A stretch of DNA of 64,000 nucleotides, taken from positions 38,952,759 to 39,016,758 of the forward strand of contig NC_087063.1 in NCBI RefSeq assembly GCF_963678635.1. Reading direction: 5' to 3'. This stretch comes from Symsagittifera roscoffensis (taxonomy: Eukaryota > Xenacoelomorpha > Acoela > Convolutidae). The notes beneath the pieces are model-generated. The model was not told the DNA's origin and ran no database searches. It saw only the letters and a program-made list of their open reading frames with translations. Below are positions 33,785 through 43,789 of this stretch, in pieces (the stretch's first letter is position 1; every line of letters starts with the position of its first letter). The position numbers and the translations under genes were made by a program.

Positions 33785-34738
33785 ATATTCTTATGTGTTT
33801 ATGTGAACCTTGGCGAAACAGAAATTATCTAATGGAACTTTAACCGGAATATATGGGACTTTGCTTTCCAAAAATTCACCATATTTTTATTAATGTTGAT
33901 ATTTTTTTTCTAACTAAAACAACCTAAGAAAAACTTGAATTCTACAATATGGCAACTGAGCCCACAAAACATAATCAGAAAAAATTAGCTGACAGTTTTT
34001 TGAAATAACTATTTCCCGTTCAAAAAAATAAACAAGTCTTATCAAATTTGAACCCAGGACCTTTGGCGTCCTTGGCGCACTTGTTACCTCCAGACAAAAA
34101 AATGCTAGAGACGCAAAAAAGTTGGAATTCATTGTGAACTGAACCTAAATTACCATTATTAATTTTGACTATTCTGTGAACAAAGTTATTTACGGGAAAA
34201 AGTCTAGTACCCGATTACTATACCCTTGCTTATCGGAAGTGCATAGACAAAACAGAAGACCACATATGAGCTTAGACTTTTGGCAAATACGATGGAGCAA
34301 AAAATTTAGAAACATAGAACTATCTGCTTGTAACGTTCAAACCTACACATTTTGATCAATAAACGAAGACGGTTCTGCTATACAATCTAACACTGCGCTT
34401 CAATTGCAGTTAAAAACTATTAACTGAGTTGTCTTGTCTGCAAATAACAAAATTTCGGGTCTTTCAGATAATAGTCCCTTCAGCTAAATATCAACACAAA
34501 GTTACAGCCCCTCCAGCTTGTCAATTTTTAAATGACTTTCAAACTGACGTGCTTTTGTTCGTATTTACAATCATACAAAATTGCATCCCTGTTTTGCTAG
34601 TTGAAATTAGCGCTGGATATGGTTACCAGTAGTGTATAAATAAATAGAGGTTAACATCCTATTTCACTGAGCATGTTTTCTTTATTTTGTTGCTTACTGG
34701 ATGGGCTATAATGACAAAGACTTCAAAATTTCAAGTAC
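33785..34738. other. No gene recognised (possible transporter intron)
   Basis: AT-rich sequence with scattered stops on both strands. If the adjacent exon belongs to an active gene, this would be its first coding intron. I see no next exon here. Confidence 0.4.
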
Positions 34739-35069
34739 CTGACAAAGTTGACTGGTTGCGTTCTGTTACATTGGAAGCAGGACAGTTTTCATTCAAACTA
34801 GCGTTGGAACTTTCGCAGTCGACCATGTCTAATAGGGCAACGCTTATGTTAATTCTCATTGAGTACACCAGAAAGAAACCAAGGAATCCCATATATGCAA
34901 GAGTGGATCTAGCAGAACGGATAAAAGAAACATATTTTTGCTCAGAAGTCGGATTAATAATGAGCAATAACCCATCGTCAACAGATTTGTCATCATCTGA
35001 ATCTAGTCCAAGGGAGTCATCGTCAGGTTGTGAAAAAAGAAAGTCATCTTGACCACAAAACAAGGCCAT
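34739..35069 (-). CDS. SLC17-family (sialin-like) transporter, first coding exon
   Basis: This minus-strand open stretch starts with ATG at 35069 and encodes an acidic N-terminal tail ([17 protein letters not shown]), then [20 protein letters not shown] and [14 protein letters not shown], followed by an Asn-rich loop ([13 protein letters not shown]). This is the N-terminus and first membrane segment of SLC17 anion transporters, closest in feel to sialin with its luminal glycosylated loop. The reading ends at a splice donor (CAG then GTACTTG, exon end at 34739). The second exon, expected to carry a WDSxTQGxILGSFFYGY-type sequence, was not found to the left within the window. It may be distant or lost. 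The exon lies just outside the PLE terminal segment. Confidence 0.65.
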
Positions 35070-35167
35070 TTTTTGATACTCTTTTTACGTCATTTTGATA
35101 ATTTCCGATCCAGAGAAAGGACTGTCTGAAAACAGAACTGCAATTTAAAAATGATGCATTGAAACTA

Positions 35168-36131
35168 AATGTTAAGGAGCTAATTGAAACGAACCAAAGA
35201 ATGCCAAAAATAACGCTCTTTCTGCTAACGCTCTTTCTTTCGGCTATCCCATTAAAGCTCCCCCCCCCCCCCAACCTTTACCATTATAGCCCCCCCACAC
35301 ACCTTTTCCATTTTAGCCCCACTCTCCGACCGTTTCAATTTAAGGGAATTATTTCTTCTTCACCTTCTTCAATTATATTCACACTATCCGTACTGATTTA
35401 TTCTATTATATATACTAAAAATTATTTTAATGGAAACAATTTAATTATGATATTAAGTTGATTTATATCAATGACTTCTTTCTCAAGAACTGAATATTGA
35501 TTGATTATCAATTCAACCTGCCTCGCCTAGACAACTCCTTGACCTCACCTAGTTGATTCTATTTTATCGTTCAGTTTACTTCTTATGGTTCCGATAAATT
35601 TAGTCAAAATAGTAGACATCACAAAACATAAATGGGAAAAAACTTGACTATACCAAGAGTATGACAGGAAAAACTTGTGCTAATGGTCATTCCATGCATT
35701 TGTGCATCTCAGAAAATTCGAAAGGCAAACGAGACAGATAGAGGTGTAAGTAAAGCAGTTGTCGGTCTGAAGTGAGCTTTAGAACAAACACCTGATTAGC
35801 TTGAAGTTAGATGCCTTTGGACAGAAAAACTGTTATTTATGCTTGTTTATTTGATGTCGCACCTATCAAATACTGCACGAACAAATAGTAGTTTTCAGCA
35901 ACTATATGCGAGAAGTTTGCACTTGGCCAAGTTTGTCCGCAACGATGGGTGTTTCGTAGAATCTGACGGGAGACAGAGGACATTTTTTTTTGCCAAATTT
36001 CAAACTGAAATTCAGCGACACTCATGGATTATTCTAAAAAATTTGACAATGCGTTCAAATTGTAAATACAAACAAACGTTTTTGCATATTTTTGTGCATC
36101 TTCAGGTTTCAAAAATCTAGACTATCTGTAC
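35168..36131. repeat. PLE terminal segment, inverted copy
   Basis: About 960 bases are the reverse complement of 50217-50708 joined to 54252-54711. Landmarks are the poly-C stretch at 35261-35274 (poly-G at 54590), the CTTCTTCAATTATAT block, TGCCTCGCCTAGACAACTCC, and a hammerhead-like core on the minus strand near its right end (36035-36120). This copy is uninterrupted, so it shows the pre-insertion state of the site used by the RLE LINE at 50709. Confidence 0.9.
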
Positions 36132-36233
36132 AAAATGTTCAAAGATCATAAAGAGTGTCATAGACATCATTATTTCAAAAATTAAAACTCAACCAGTGAC
36201 AAGAATTGAAAAGAGAAAGAAAGAAAATTATTA

Positions 36234-36321
36234 ACATCTGAAAATAACATCAGATGTACTAAAAATAAGGAACTGTGATAAAATGATGAAGTCTAATTTT
36301 CATGTTAGCATGAAAATTAGC
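36234..36321. repeat. Two hairpins at the junction of inverted and direct PLE sequence
   Basis: ACATCTGA (36234-36241) pairs with TCAGATGT (36250-36257). CTAATTTTCATG (36294-36305) pairs perfectly with CATGAAAATTAG (36310-36321) over a 4-base loop. The first hairpin region recurs in inverted orientation at 24310-24385. Confidence 0.75.
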
Positions 36322-36610
36322 GACAAAACGAAATTCTAAGAACAAAAAGGTGAAAACTCTCAAACTTTTGTGACAAAAGGTTTAAAATTGTTACATAATA
36401 GTTCTTCTTTAATTGCAGTATTATTTGTAAAGTTTTGATTCGTTGGATTTGTTAAATTTTGCAATAATTGTTTTCATTATAAAAATTTATCATTATCTTT
36501 GATGATTTTGTACAGATAGTTTAGAAACTTTAAAACCTGAAGATGCACAAAAATGTGCGAAAACGTTTGTTTGAACTTACAATTTTAACGCATCCTCAAA
36601 AAATTTAGAT
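36290..36610 (+). repeat. PLE 330 bp terminal-repeat unit, first copy
   Basis: The unit runs from CATGTTAGCATGAAAATTAG to AACGCATCCTCAAAAAA. It is repeated at 39029-39350, 42972-43301 and 43302-43625, with a partial copy after that. It ends with the hammerhead-like core. In PLEs such repeats act as pseudo-LTRs (pLTRs) at head-to-tail junctions. Confidence 0.8.
36520..36605 (+). ncRNA. Hammerhead-like ribozyme core (candidate)
   Basis: CTGAAGA (36537-36543) fits CUGANGA. A hairpin GCAC-loop-GTGC follows, then GAAA (36559-36562) and CGTT paired with AACG. Hammerhead motifs are established in PLE terminal repeats. The cleavage-site side is not canonical here, so activity is uncertain. Confidence 0.45.
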
Positions 36611-36753
36611 GTAATATTTTGAAACCCTTCGGCGTTGGACCTAATCTCAATTACAGACTCTCCTACAAGGAGACGTAATTTTTTTTCCTTTATTTAGTGG
36701 AAAAGTTTTTTTAGAGGAAGAATCTTTTAATATTCTACCATGTTAGAATTGGA

Positions 36754-39020
36754 ATGGTCTACAACCTAGCGGCTAGCTACCTCTACCACAGCCTGGAACA
36801 ACTTAGCAACCCGGAAAAAGAACAATTTGTGCGCAAATTTTTGGCTATTCCGGGACTTTCCTTAAGCCCGAACACCTCGAACCCACAGATGAACCTCGCA
36901 AGCCTACTCTGCAGGGAACCTCTAGCAGAAAAACATCAAGTGGTGGTGTGGCACGACATCATCAATAATTCTATCAACAGCCACCGCACAAACAACTACA
37001 GAGCTTGCACTGCAGAGGAATTGACAGAAATCCTGAAGACACAAATATCAGTGCAATTGTATACTGTCAGAGAAACGTTACAACATATATCAGGAACCAG
37101 CTGATCAGCTCGGGTATTCTTGTCTTTCATATTACGAGGTGTATCATTTCAAAGGGGAAGAGAAAAACGGAGCTGGTCAACGAATATCAGGCACTGCACC
37201 AGGTCGTCGACCTGGAGCTAAAGTCTTTGCGGATTGTGTTCGAACACCAAGACAATCTGCCAGCTGTTTTGCCCAAGCTTCGTTCAAACACATCTCAATC
37301 GAGAAGGAGGGCAGATAGAAGAAGACTGGTGAACAGAGACGAGGAAACTGTTGGTCCGACTGACGAGGAGTCTTCAACGGAGAGGGTGAGTTACAGTTGT
37401 GTTATTTGTGTCGCTTTGTGTCACGTGAGATTTATTCCTCGTGGCCTGCAAACCAACGAGCATAGTTGTACTCCCACCTCCAATCTTGATTTGGACTTTA
37501 AAAAACATACTCATTTGGAAATTAGTCCGTGATTATGCGTCCATTTATGTTAAACTTATCAACTGTCACCAACGTGTTAAATTTTTGAGAGTTTGTCTAG
37601 AAAACGACATTATAACTGGTTTTTGAGATTCAGGGTACCGGAAAATGGGGTGTTTTCGAAGCAAGCGGTTTGCCATTTTCAGAAAAAATTTCTAAGAACG
37701 GTGACTAACGAGGCAAGGACAGATGAGAAAAACGTTGAAGTCAAACTAGAAAGGGCGAGAGGCGCAGTATATAGGGGTGTAAATGAGAAATTTTGGCCTT
37801 CATTAATGCAATACTTGAGTCTTAGGGGAGAAAGACAAACAACAACAGTCAAAGAAACCCATCAGAAGAAGCTAATGAAACTATCAGAAAGGCAAGACCG
37901 ACCTCTAGGGAAGCCAGGTGAGGGTTCGGTAAGAGCTCTTGATGATGTTGAATTACCAAATTGGGTACAACAAGTGTTGACATTAGGGCCAAAGCATCCC
38001 GTCATGGATAAATTTAATGAGACACACTTTCTCGCCGATATTGACGTCTTTCTATCGGATTTAAAAAATCGTAAAGTCACCGGGGAGGCCCTTTGTGAGA
38101 TCGAAGCTGTAGCAAAAGCCTATGCTAAAAGAGTGAAACAAACACCATCTGACAAAGGCGTTGAGAAGGCCCGAAATAATCTGAAGAGTAATGGATTAGT
38201 TGCGGTACCGTATGACAAGGACATATGTTTTTGTGTAAGGAGGAAGGACCCCTACGTAAACAAGTAGTCGGATACATTAGAATCAAATCACTTCAGCGAA
38301 AGTAAAGGAACAAGTGATGCGACTATTTTGAAGATAGAAAGATACATCAATAAGGAGTTGTTGGCTATTAGGAAAAAAGACGAAATAAGGGAGAATCTCT
38401 ACACAAGGATGAGGTATACTGGGGGGCAGCCCGCCAGGCTTTATGGGTTGGCGAGGGTGCATAAAAAGAATACCCCGTTAAGACCGGTCCTCTCATTGCC
38501 TGGTAGCTCTCATTCTAACTTGAACAAGGTTCTTGCAAAATTTGCAATAGATGCGAGAGAAATCTTAGAGAGCACTAATCTTGAGCCCAATGAAAATTTG
38601 ATGTCTCTAGATGTGAAGAGTTTGTATACATAAGTTTCTTTGAAAGAAGCAATAGACATAGCTCTGAGAAAACTGTATGAGCAAGATGAGCCACCATCAC
38701 TTGCTAGGAAAACCATGAAGAGACTGTTGAACATAGCAGTTAGTCAAGTCCATTACAAGGGCAATGAATCATGGTACGCTTAGAAAGATGGTTTGGCAAT
38801 GGGGGCATCTATTGCCGTTGTTTCAGCAAATCTACCGCTGAAGCAGTACGAAACTGCGCTATCAAGGGACAACCCCGAATTGTTAAAGATCTTAACGGAA
38901 TATGTCCCAGGGAGGGCAAAAACAAAAAGAACAACATGGCTGAGAAAAAGAAGTCTTGTGATTATAGCAGTGATTCACCACCCATCTTCATGGTCCAATA
39001 AAGGGGAGAATCACAGTCAG
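36754..39020 (+). pseudogene. Penelope-like element, copy 1 (ORF0 plus RT, internally deleted)
   Basis: ORF0 is partly open (36754-37104: SLEQLSNPEKEQ, VVWHDIINNSINSHRTNNY), then frameshifted. The RT N-terminal region (WKLVRDYASIYVK, FLRFRVPENGVFS), the middle (KHPVMDKFNETHFLADIDVF) and RT blocks ARLYGLARVHKKNTPLRPVL and LMSLDVKSLYT follow. After motif B (DGLAMGASIAVV) the sequence jumps from ATATGTCCC to GAGGGCAAAAACAAAAAG. This deletes about 600 bases that hold the finger insert and motif C in copy 2. It shares the TAG before motif B with copy 2. The GIY-YIG part is reduced to a short piece near 39420-39500. Confidence 0.85.
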
Positions 39021-39028
39021 ATACATGT

Positions 39029-39350
39029 AAATTTTGAAACAACTTACATGTTAGCATAAAAATTAGCCACAAAACGAAAATGTGAAAATAGAAATGAAGA
39101 AAACTCTCAGAAATTTGTGACAAAATGTTTTAAAATGTTACATAGTAGTTGTTACATTACTTCAGTGATATTTGTAAAGTTTTAATTGGTTGAATTTTTA
39201 AAATTTTGAAGTAATGATGTGTGTGACACTTTTTATGATCTTTGATCATTTTGTACAGATAGTTTAGAATTTTTAAAACCTGAAGATGCACAAAATGTGC
39301 AAAAACGTTTGTTTGAATTTACAAATTTAACGCATTCTCACAGTCAGATA
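39029..39350 (+). repeat. PLE terminal-repeat unit, second copy
   Basis: This unit lies between the two PLE copies, as expected for a head-to-tail tandem. Its hammerhead-like core keeps CTGAAGA (39280-39286) but has A in place of the G of GAAA, so it should be inactive. Copy-1 coding scraps (39350-39500) and a second leader follow. Confidence 0.8.
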
Positions 39351-39687
39351 GCAGCATAAAAAAAGTGCGCGATACCACCAATGCGCAGATAATATTCACG
39401 ACGAGGAAAATGAACTTGTATGCCCTCTCTAAAATCCTCCTTTTCCAGTGAACTGAAATCAAAAATGGTGTACAGACTTGAATGTTGTGGGTGAAAATCC
39501 ATCTACACGCGCGACGAGTTTAGAAGTAGGAAGATGTAAAATTTTCAAACCCTACGGCGTTGAGCCAATCCTCAATTACAGTCTCTCCTACAAGGAGACC
39601 TAATTTTAAATTTATTTTTCCCTTGTTTTAGTGGAGAAACCTTTTTAGTTAAAAAGTCTTTCTATATTTTACCATGTTAGAATTGAA

Positions 39688-40269
39688 ATGGTCTACTTTG
39701 TAGCAGCTAGCTCACTCTACCACAGCCTGGAACAACTTAGCAACCCGGAAAAAGAACAATTTCTACCCAAAATTTTGGCTATTCCGGGACTTTCTTTAAA
39801 CCCGAACACCACGAACCCACAGAAGAACCTCGCAAGCCTACTCTGCAGGGAACCTCTAGCAGAAAAACATCAAGTGGTGATGTGGCACGACATCATCAAT
39901 AATTCTATCAACAGCCACCGCACAAACAATTACAGAGCTTGCACTGCAGAGGAATTGACAGAAATCCTGAAGACACTGACAAATATCAGCGCAATTGTAT
40001 ACTGTCAGAGAAACGGTATACCGGATATCAGGAACCAGCTGATCAGCTCGGGTATTCTTGTCATTCCTATTACAAAGTGTCTCATTTCAAAGAGGAAGAG
40101 AAGAATGGAGCTGGTCAACGAATATCAGGCACTGCACCAGGACGTCCAGCTGGAGCTAAAGTCTTTGAGGATTGTGTTTAAACACCAAGACAACCTGCCA
40201 GCTGTCTTGTCCAAGCTTCGTTCAAGAAATCTCAATCGAGAAGGAGGGCGGAGAAAAGAAGACTGGTGA
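39688..40269 (+). CDS. PLE ORF0: SGNH-like accessory protein, family not named
   Basis: This 193-codon intact ORF lies before the RT. It is clearly homologous to ORF0 of the LINE at 49472-50053, also 193 codons: IPGLSLNPNTTN against LPGLNLDPNTAN, WHDIINNSINSH against WHDLLNNTITSH, CQRNGIPDI against CQRVGAPYI, EYQALHQDVQLELKSL against EYRRLHQHSDIELRTL. The order of blocks resembles an SGNH fold: a first strand ending in AASSL where GDSL would be, WHDxxNN at the GxND position, and LHQ at the DxxH position. That fold is my inference. The C-terminus is basic (RRKED), as for a nucleic-acid-binding tail. The stop overlaps the start region of the RT frame, so the two may be joined by a frameshift or splicing. 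Confidence 0.7.
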   Translation: MVYFVAASSLYHSLEQLSNPEKEQFLPKILAIPGLSLNPNTTNPQKNLASLLCREPLAEKHQVVMWHDIINNSINSHRTNNYRACTAEELTEILKTLTNISAIVYCQRNGIPDIRNQLISSGILVIPITKCLISKRKRRMELVNEYQALHQDVQLELKSLRIVFKHQDNLPAVLSKLRSRNLNREGGRRKEDW

Positions 40270-42770
40270 ACATAGGCGAAGCAACTGTTGGTCGGACTGA
40301 CGAGGAGGCTTCAACGGAGAGGGTGAGTTACAGTTGTTTATTCCTCGTGGCCTGCAAACCAATGAGCACAGTTGTACTCCCACCTCCTTTCTTGATTTGG
40401 ACTTTGAAAAACAAACTCATTTGGAAATTAGTCCGTGATTATGCGTCCATATATGTTAAATTTATCAACTGTCACCAACGTGTTAAATTTTTGAGAATTT
40501 GTCTAAAAAACGATATTATACCTGATTTTTTGAGGTTCAGAGTACGGGAAAATGGGGTGTTTTCGAACCAAGCGGTACACAGTTTTCAGACAAAACTTCT
40601 AAGAACGGAGATAAACAAGGCAAGGACAGATGAGAAAAACGTTGAAGTCAAACTAGAAAGGGCGAGAGGCGCAGTACAGAGGGGTGTAGATGAGAAGTTT
40701 TGGCCTTCGGTAATTAAATATTTAAGTCTTAGGGGACAAAGACAAACAGCAACAGTCAAAGAGACCTATCAGAAGAAGCTAATGAAACTATCAGAAAGGC
40801 AAGACCGACCTCTAGGGAAGCAAGGTGAGGGTTCGGTAAGAGCTCTTGATGATGTTGAATTACCAAGTTGGGTACAACAAGTGTTGACATTAGGGCCAAA
40901 GCATCCCGTCATGGATAAATTTAATGAGACACACTTTCTCGCCGACATTGACATCTTTCTATCGGATCTCAAAAATCGTAAAGTCCCCGGGGAGGCCCTT
41001 TGTGAGATCGAAGCTGTAGCCAAAGCCTATGCTAAGAAGGTGAAACAAACACCATCTGACAAAGGCGTTGAGAAGGCCCGAAAGTATCTGAAGAGTAATG
41101 GATTAGTTGCGGTACAGTATGACAAAGGCGTGGGTTTTTGTGTAATGAGAAAGGACACCTACGAGAACAAGTTGTCGGATACATTAGATTCAAATCAATT
41201 CAGCAAAAGTAAAGGAACAAGTGATGTGATTGTTTTGAAGATAGAAAGAGACATCAATAAGGAGTTGTTGACTATGAGGAAAAAAGATGAAATAAGTGAG
41301 AGTCTCTGCACAAGGATGAGGTCTACTGGGGGGCAGACCGCCAGGCTTTATGGGTTGGCGAAAGTGCATAGAGTGAATACCCCATTAAGACCGGTCCTCT
41401 CCTTGCCTGGTACCTCTTATTCTAATTTGAACATGGTTCTTGCAAAATTTGCAATAGATGCGAGAGAAATCTTAGAGAGCACTAATCTTGAGCCCAATGA
41501 AAATTTGATGTCTCTAGATGTGAAGAATTTGTATACATATGTTTCTTTGAAAGAAGCAATAGACATAGCTCTGAGAAAACTGTATGAGCAAGATGAGCCA
41601 CCATCAATTGCTAGGAAAACCACGAAGAGACTGTTGAACATAGCAGTTAGTCAAGTCCATTACAAGGGCAATGAATCATGGTACGCTTAGAAAGATGGTT
41701 TGGCAATGGGGGCATCTATTGCCGTTATTTTAGCAAATCTTTGGCTGAAGCAATACGAAACTGCACTATCAAGGGATATTCCCGAAATGTTTTTGCCCGA
41801 GAAAGATCTTCACGGAATATGTCCCGAGTGCAATAAGAAAGTCACGTACATGTCTTAAGGTGTAGAATGTGAATGCTGTTTGAACTGGTATCACGTAAAA
41901 TGCGGTGATATATCAGATGATGAGTACCGAAATATAAGTGAAACCGTCTGGTACTGCAGAAAATGCATCACAATTAGGGAGAAAAATAAGTCAGGGCAAC
42001 TATCTAAATTGTTTCTCCGTTACGTTGATGATATAGTGAGAACAGTGAAGGGTGATCCTGAAAAAGTGCTACGGGCTGCAAACTTGCTACATCCAAATTT
42101 ACAGTTCACAATAGAGACACCAAACACTAACGGAACTTTGGCATTTTTGGATTTACAAATTAGTATTGACAAAAGCCGGAAAATTAGTTGTGGGTGGTAT
42201 CAAAAACCAACAGATACAAGTACCATACTCAATTTTAGAAGCTGCGCCCCCCTTCAGTACAAGAGTAGTTTGATTGAAGGAACTGTTCACTGGGTTTTCC
42301 GCAGTACGTCAACATGGGAAGAATATGATAAAGCCCTGAAAATCAACCATGAGCAGTGGTTGGATAACCAATATCCGGAAACATGGTCGTCGCGGGTTGC
42401 ATCCCATGCCCTTGAAAAGATCATCAGCGAGGGCAAAAACAAAAAGAACATGGCTGAGAAAAAGAAGCCCTGTGATTATAGCAGTGATTCACCACCCATC
42501 TTGATGGTCCAATATAGGGGGAATCACAGTCAGACATTAGCAAAAAAAGTGCGCGATATCACCAATGCGCTGATAATATTCACGACGAGGAATTTGAAAA
42601 CTTGTATGCCCTCTCTAAAATCCTCCTTTTCCAGTGAACTGAAATCAAAAGTGGTGTACAGACTTGAATGTTGTGGGTGCAAATCCATCTATGTTGGCCA
42701 GACGGTTCGACATCTCACCACAAGGATTGAGGAACACCGAAAAGAGGATACCCAGTTGGACAGCATATAA
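40266..42770 (+). pseudogene. Penelope-like RT with zinc-finger insert and GIY-YIG endonuclease, copy 2
   Basis: A 474-codon open part (40266-41690) carries WKLVRDYASIYVK, LRFRVRENGVF, KHPVMDKFNETHFLADIDIF, ARLYGLAKVHRVNTPLRPVL and motif A LMSLDVKNLYTYVSLKEAID. A TAG at 41688 (shared with copy 1) precedes motif B DGLAMGASIAVILANLWL. A PHD-type insert with one TAA comes next. Then a 296-codon part (41880-42770) has motif C FLRYVDDIVRT, FLDLQIS, GWYQKPTDTS and the PLE hallmark NFRSCAPLQYKSSLIEG. The last 60 codons are a GIY-YIG nuclease: KVVYRLECCGCKSIYVGQT, RHLTTRIEEH. A C-terminal GIY-YIG is the canonical Penelope order. A GTGAGT donor-like site lies at 40322. Two stops make it non-functional unless read through. 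Confidence 0.85.
41804..41970 (+). other. PHD-type zinc finger inserted between RT motifs B and C
   Basis: Encoded blocks are HGICPEC, VECECCLNWYHVKCGDI and TVWYCRKC, which gives the C4-H-C3 spacing of PHD fingers. It replaces the short loop normally found between the AMGS and YVDD motifs of PLE RTs. A decayed version (GLCPFYSRKVTYG, NWSHLKCG) is in the minus-strand copy at about 29440-29520, so the insert belongs to the family. Confidence 0.75.
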
Positions 42771-43207
42771 CGCAGTGTGCTAGTGAGCGTGGTAAGTCTG
42801 AGTTTAATTGGAAAATAATCGACCAGGCGTCCAGCAGCATCAAGTTACTTACATTAGAGGCGCTGCACATTAGGAAAGAGAGACCGGCAATTAACACGCG
42901 CGACGAGTTTGGAAGTAGGGAGCTGACACTAAGGCTATAGTTCCAGAATCGAAAAATTCTGGCTAAAACAACAAAATTTTGAAACAACTTACATGTTAGC
43001 ATAAAAATTAGCCACAAAACAAAAATGTGAAAATAAAAATGAAGAAAACTCTCAGAAATTTGTGACAAAATGTTTTAAAATGTTACATAATAGTTGTTAC
43101 ATAATTTCAGTGATATTTGTAAAGTTTTGATTGGTTGAATTTTTAAAATTTTGAAGTAATGATGTGTGTGACACTTTTTATGATCTTTGATCATTTTGTA
43201 CAGATAG

Positions 43208-43290
43208 TTTAGAATTTTTAAAACCTGAAGATGCACAAAATGTGCGAAAATGTTTGTTTGAATTTACAATTTTAATGCATTCTCAAAAAA
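43208..43290 (+). ncRNA. Hammerhead-like ribozyme core (candidate)
   Basis: CTGAAGA at 43225-43231, a GCAC/GTGC hairpin, then GAAA at 43246-43249. Outer sequences AGAATTTTT and AAAAATTCT can pair across the motif (stem I candidate). Relative to other units the stem III bases change from CG to TG on both sides, giving U-G and G-U wobbles that keep the stem. Confidence 0.45.
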
Positions 43291-43537
43291 TTCTGGCTAA
43301 AACAAAAAATTTTGAAATAATTTACATGTTAGCATAAAAATTAGCCACAAAACGAAAATGTGAAAATTGAAATGAAGAAAACTCTCAGAAATTTGTGACA
43401 AAATGTTTCAAATTGTTACACAGTAGTTGTTACGTAATTTCAGTAATATTTCTAACGTTTTGATTGGTTGAGTTTTTTTAATTTTGAAATATGATGGGTT
43501 GACACTTTCTATGATCTTTGATCATTTTATACAGATA

Positions 43538-43622
43538 GTTTAGAATTTTTAAAACCTGAAGAAGCACAAAAATGTGCGAAAACGTTTGTTTGAATTTACA
43601 ATTTTAAGGCATTCTCAAAATA
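43538..43622 (+). ncRNA. Hammerhead-like ribozyme core (candidate)
   Basis: CTGAAGA at 43556-43562, a GCAC-loop-GTGC hairpin, then GAAA. The stem III partner reads AAGG instead of AACG, which weakens it. Confidence 0.4.
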
Positions 43623-43789
43623 ATTGTGAAGTTGTCACTGGTTGAATTTTTTGAGTTTTGGAATAATGATGTGTATGACAGTTTTCATGGTCTTTAATCA
43701 TAATAATAATAATAATAAAAACAAAGGATTTAGGACTAATCCAAGGGTTCGCATAAAACCCAGTGATTGGGAGGTTCAACGTTCGTGTT

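Larger units (their letters stand above)
42972..43702 (+). repeat. Tandem PLE terminal-repeat units (two and a part)
   Basis: Two units of about 330 bases (42972-43301 and 43302-43625) are followed by a partial third, broken at 43702 by a LINE insertion. The partial unit resumes on the far side at 50213 (GATTTGTACAGACAGTCTAG). Each full unit carries a hammerhead-like core. Confidence 0.85.
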
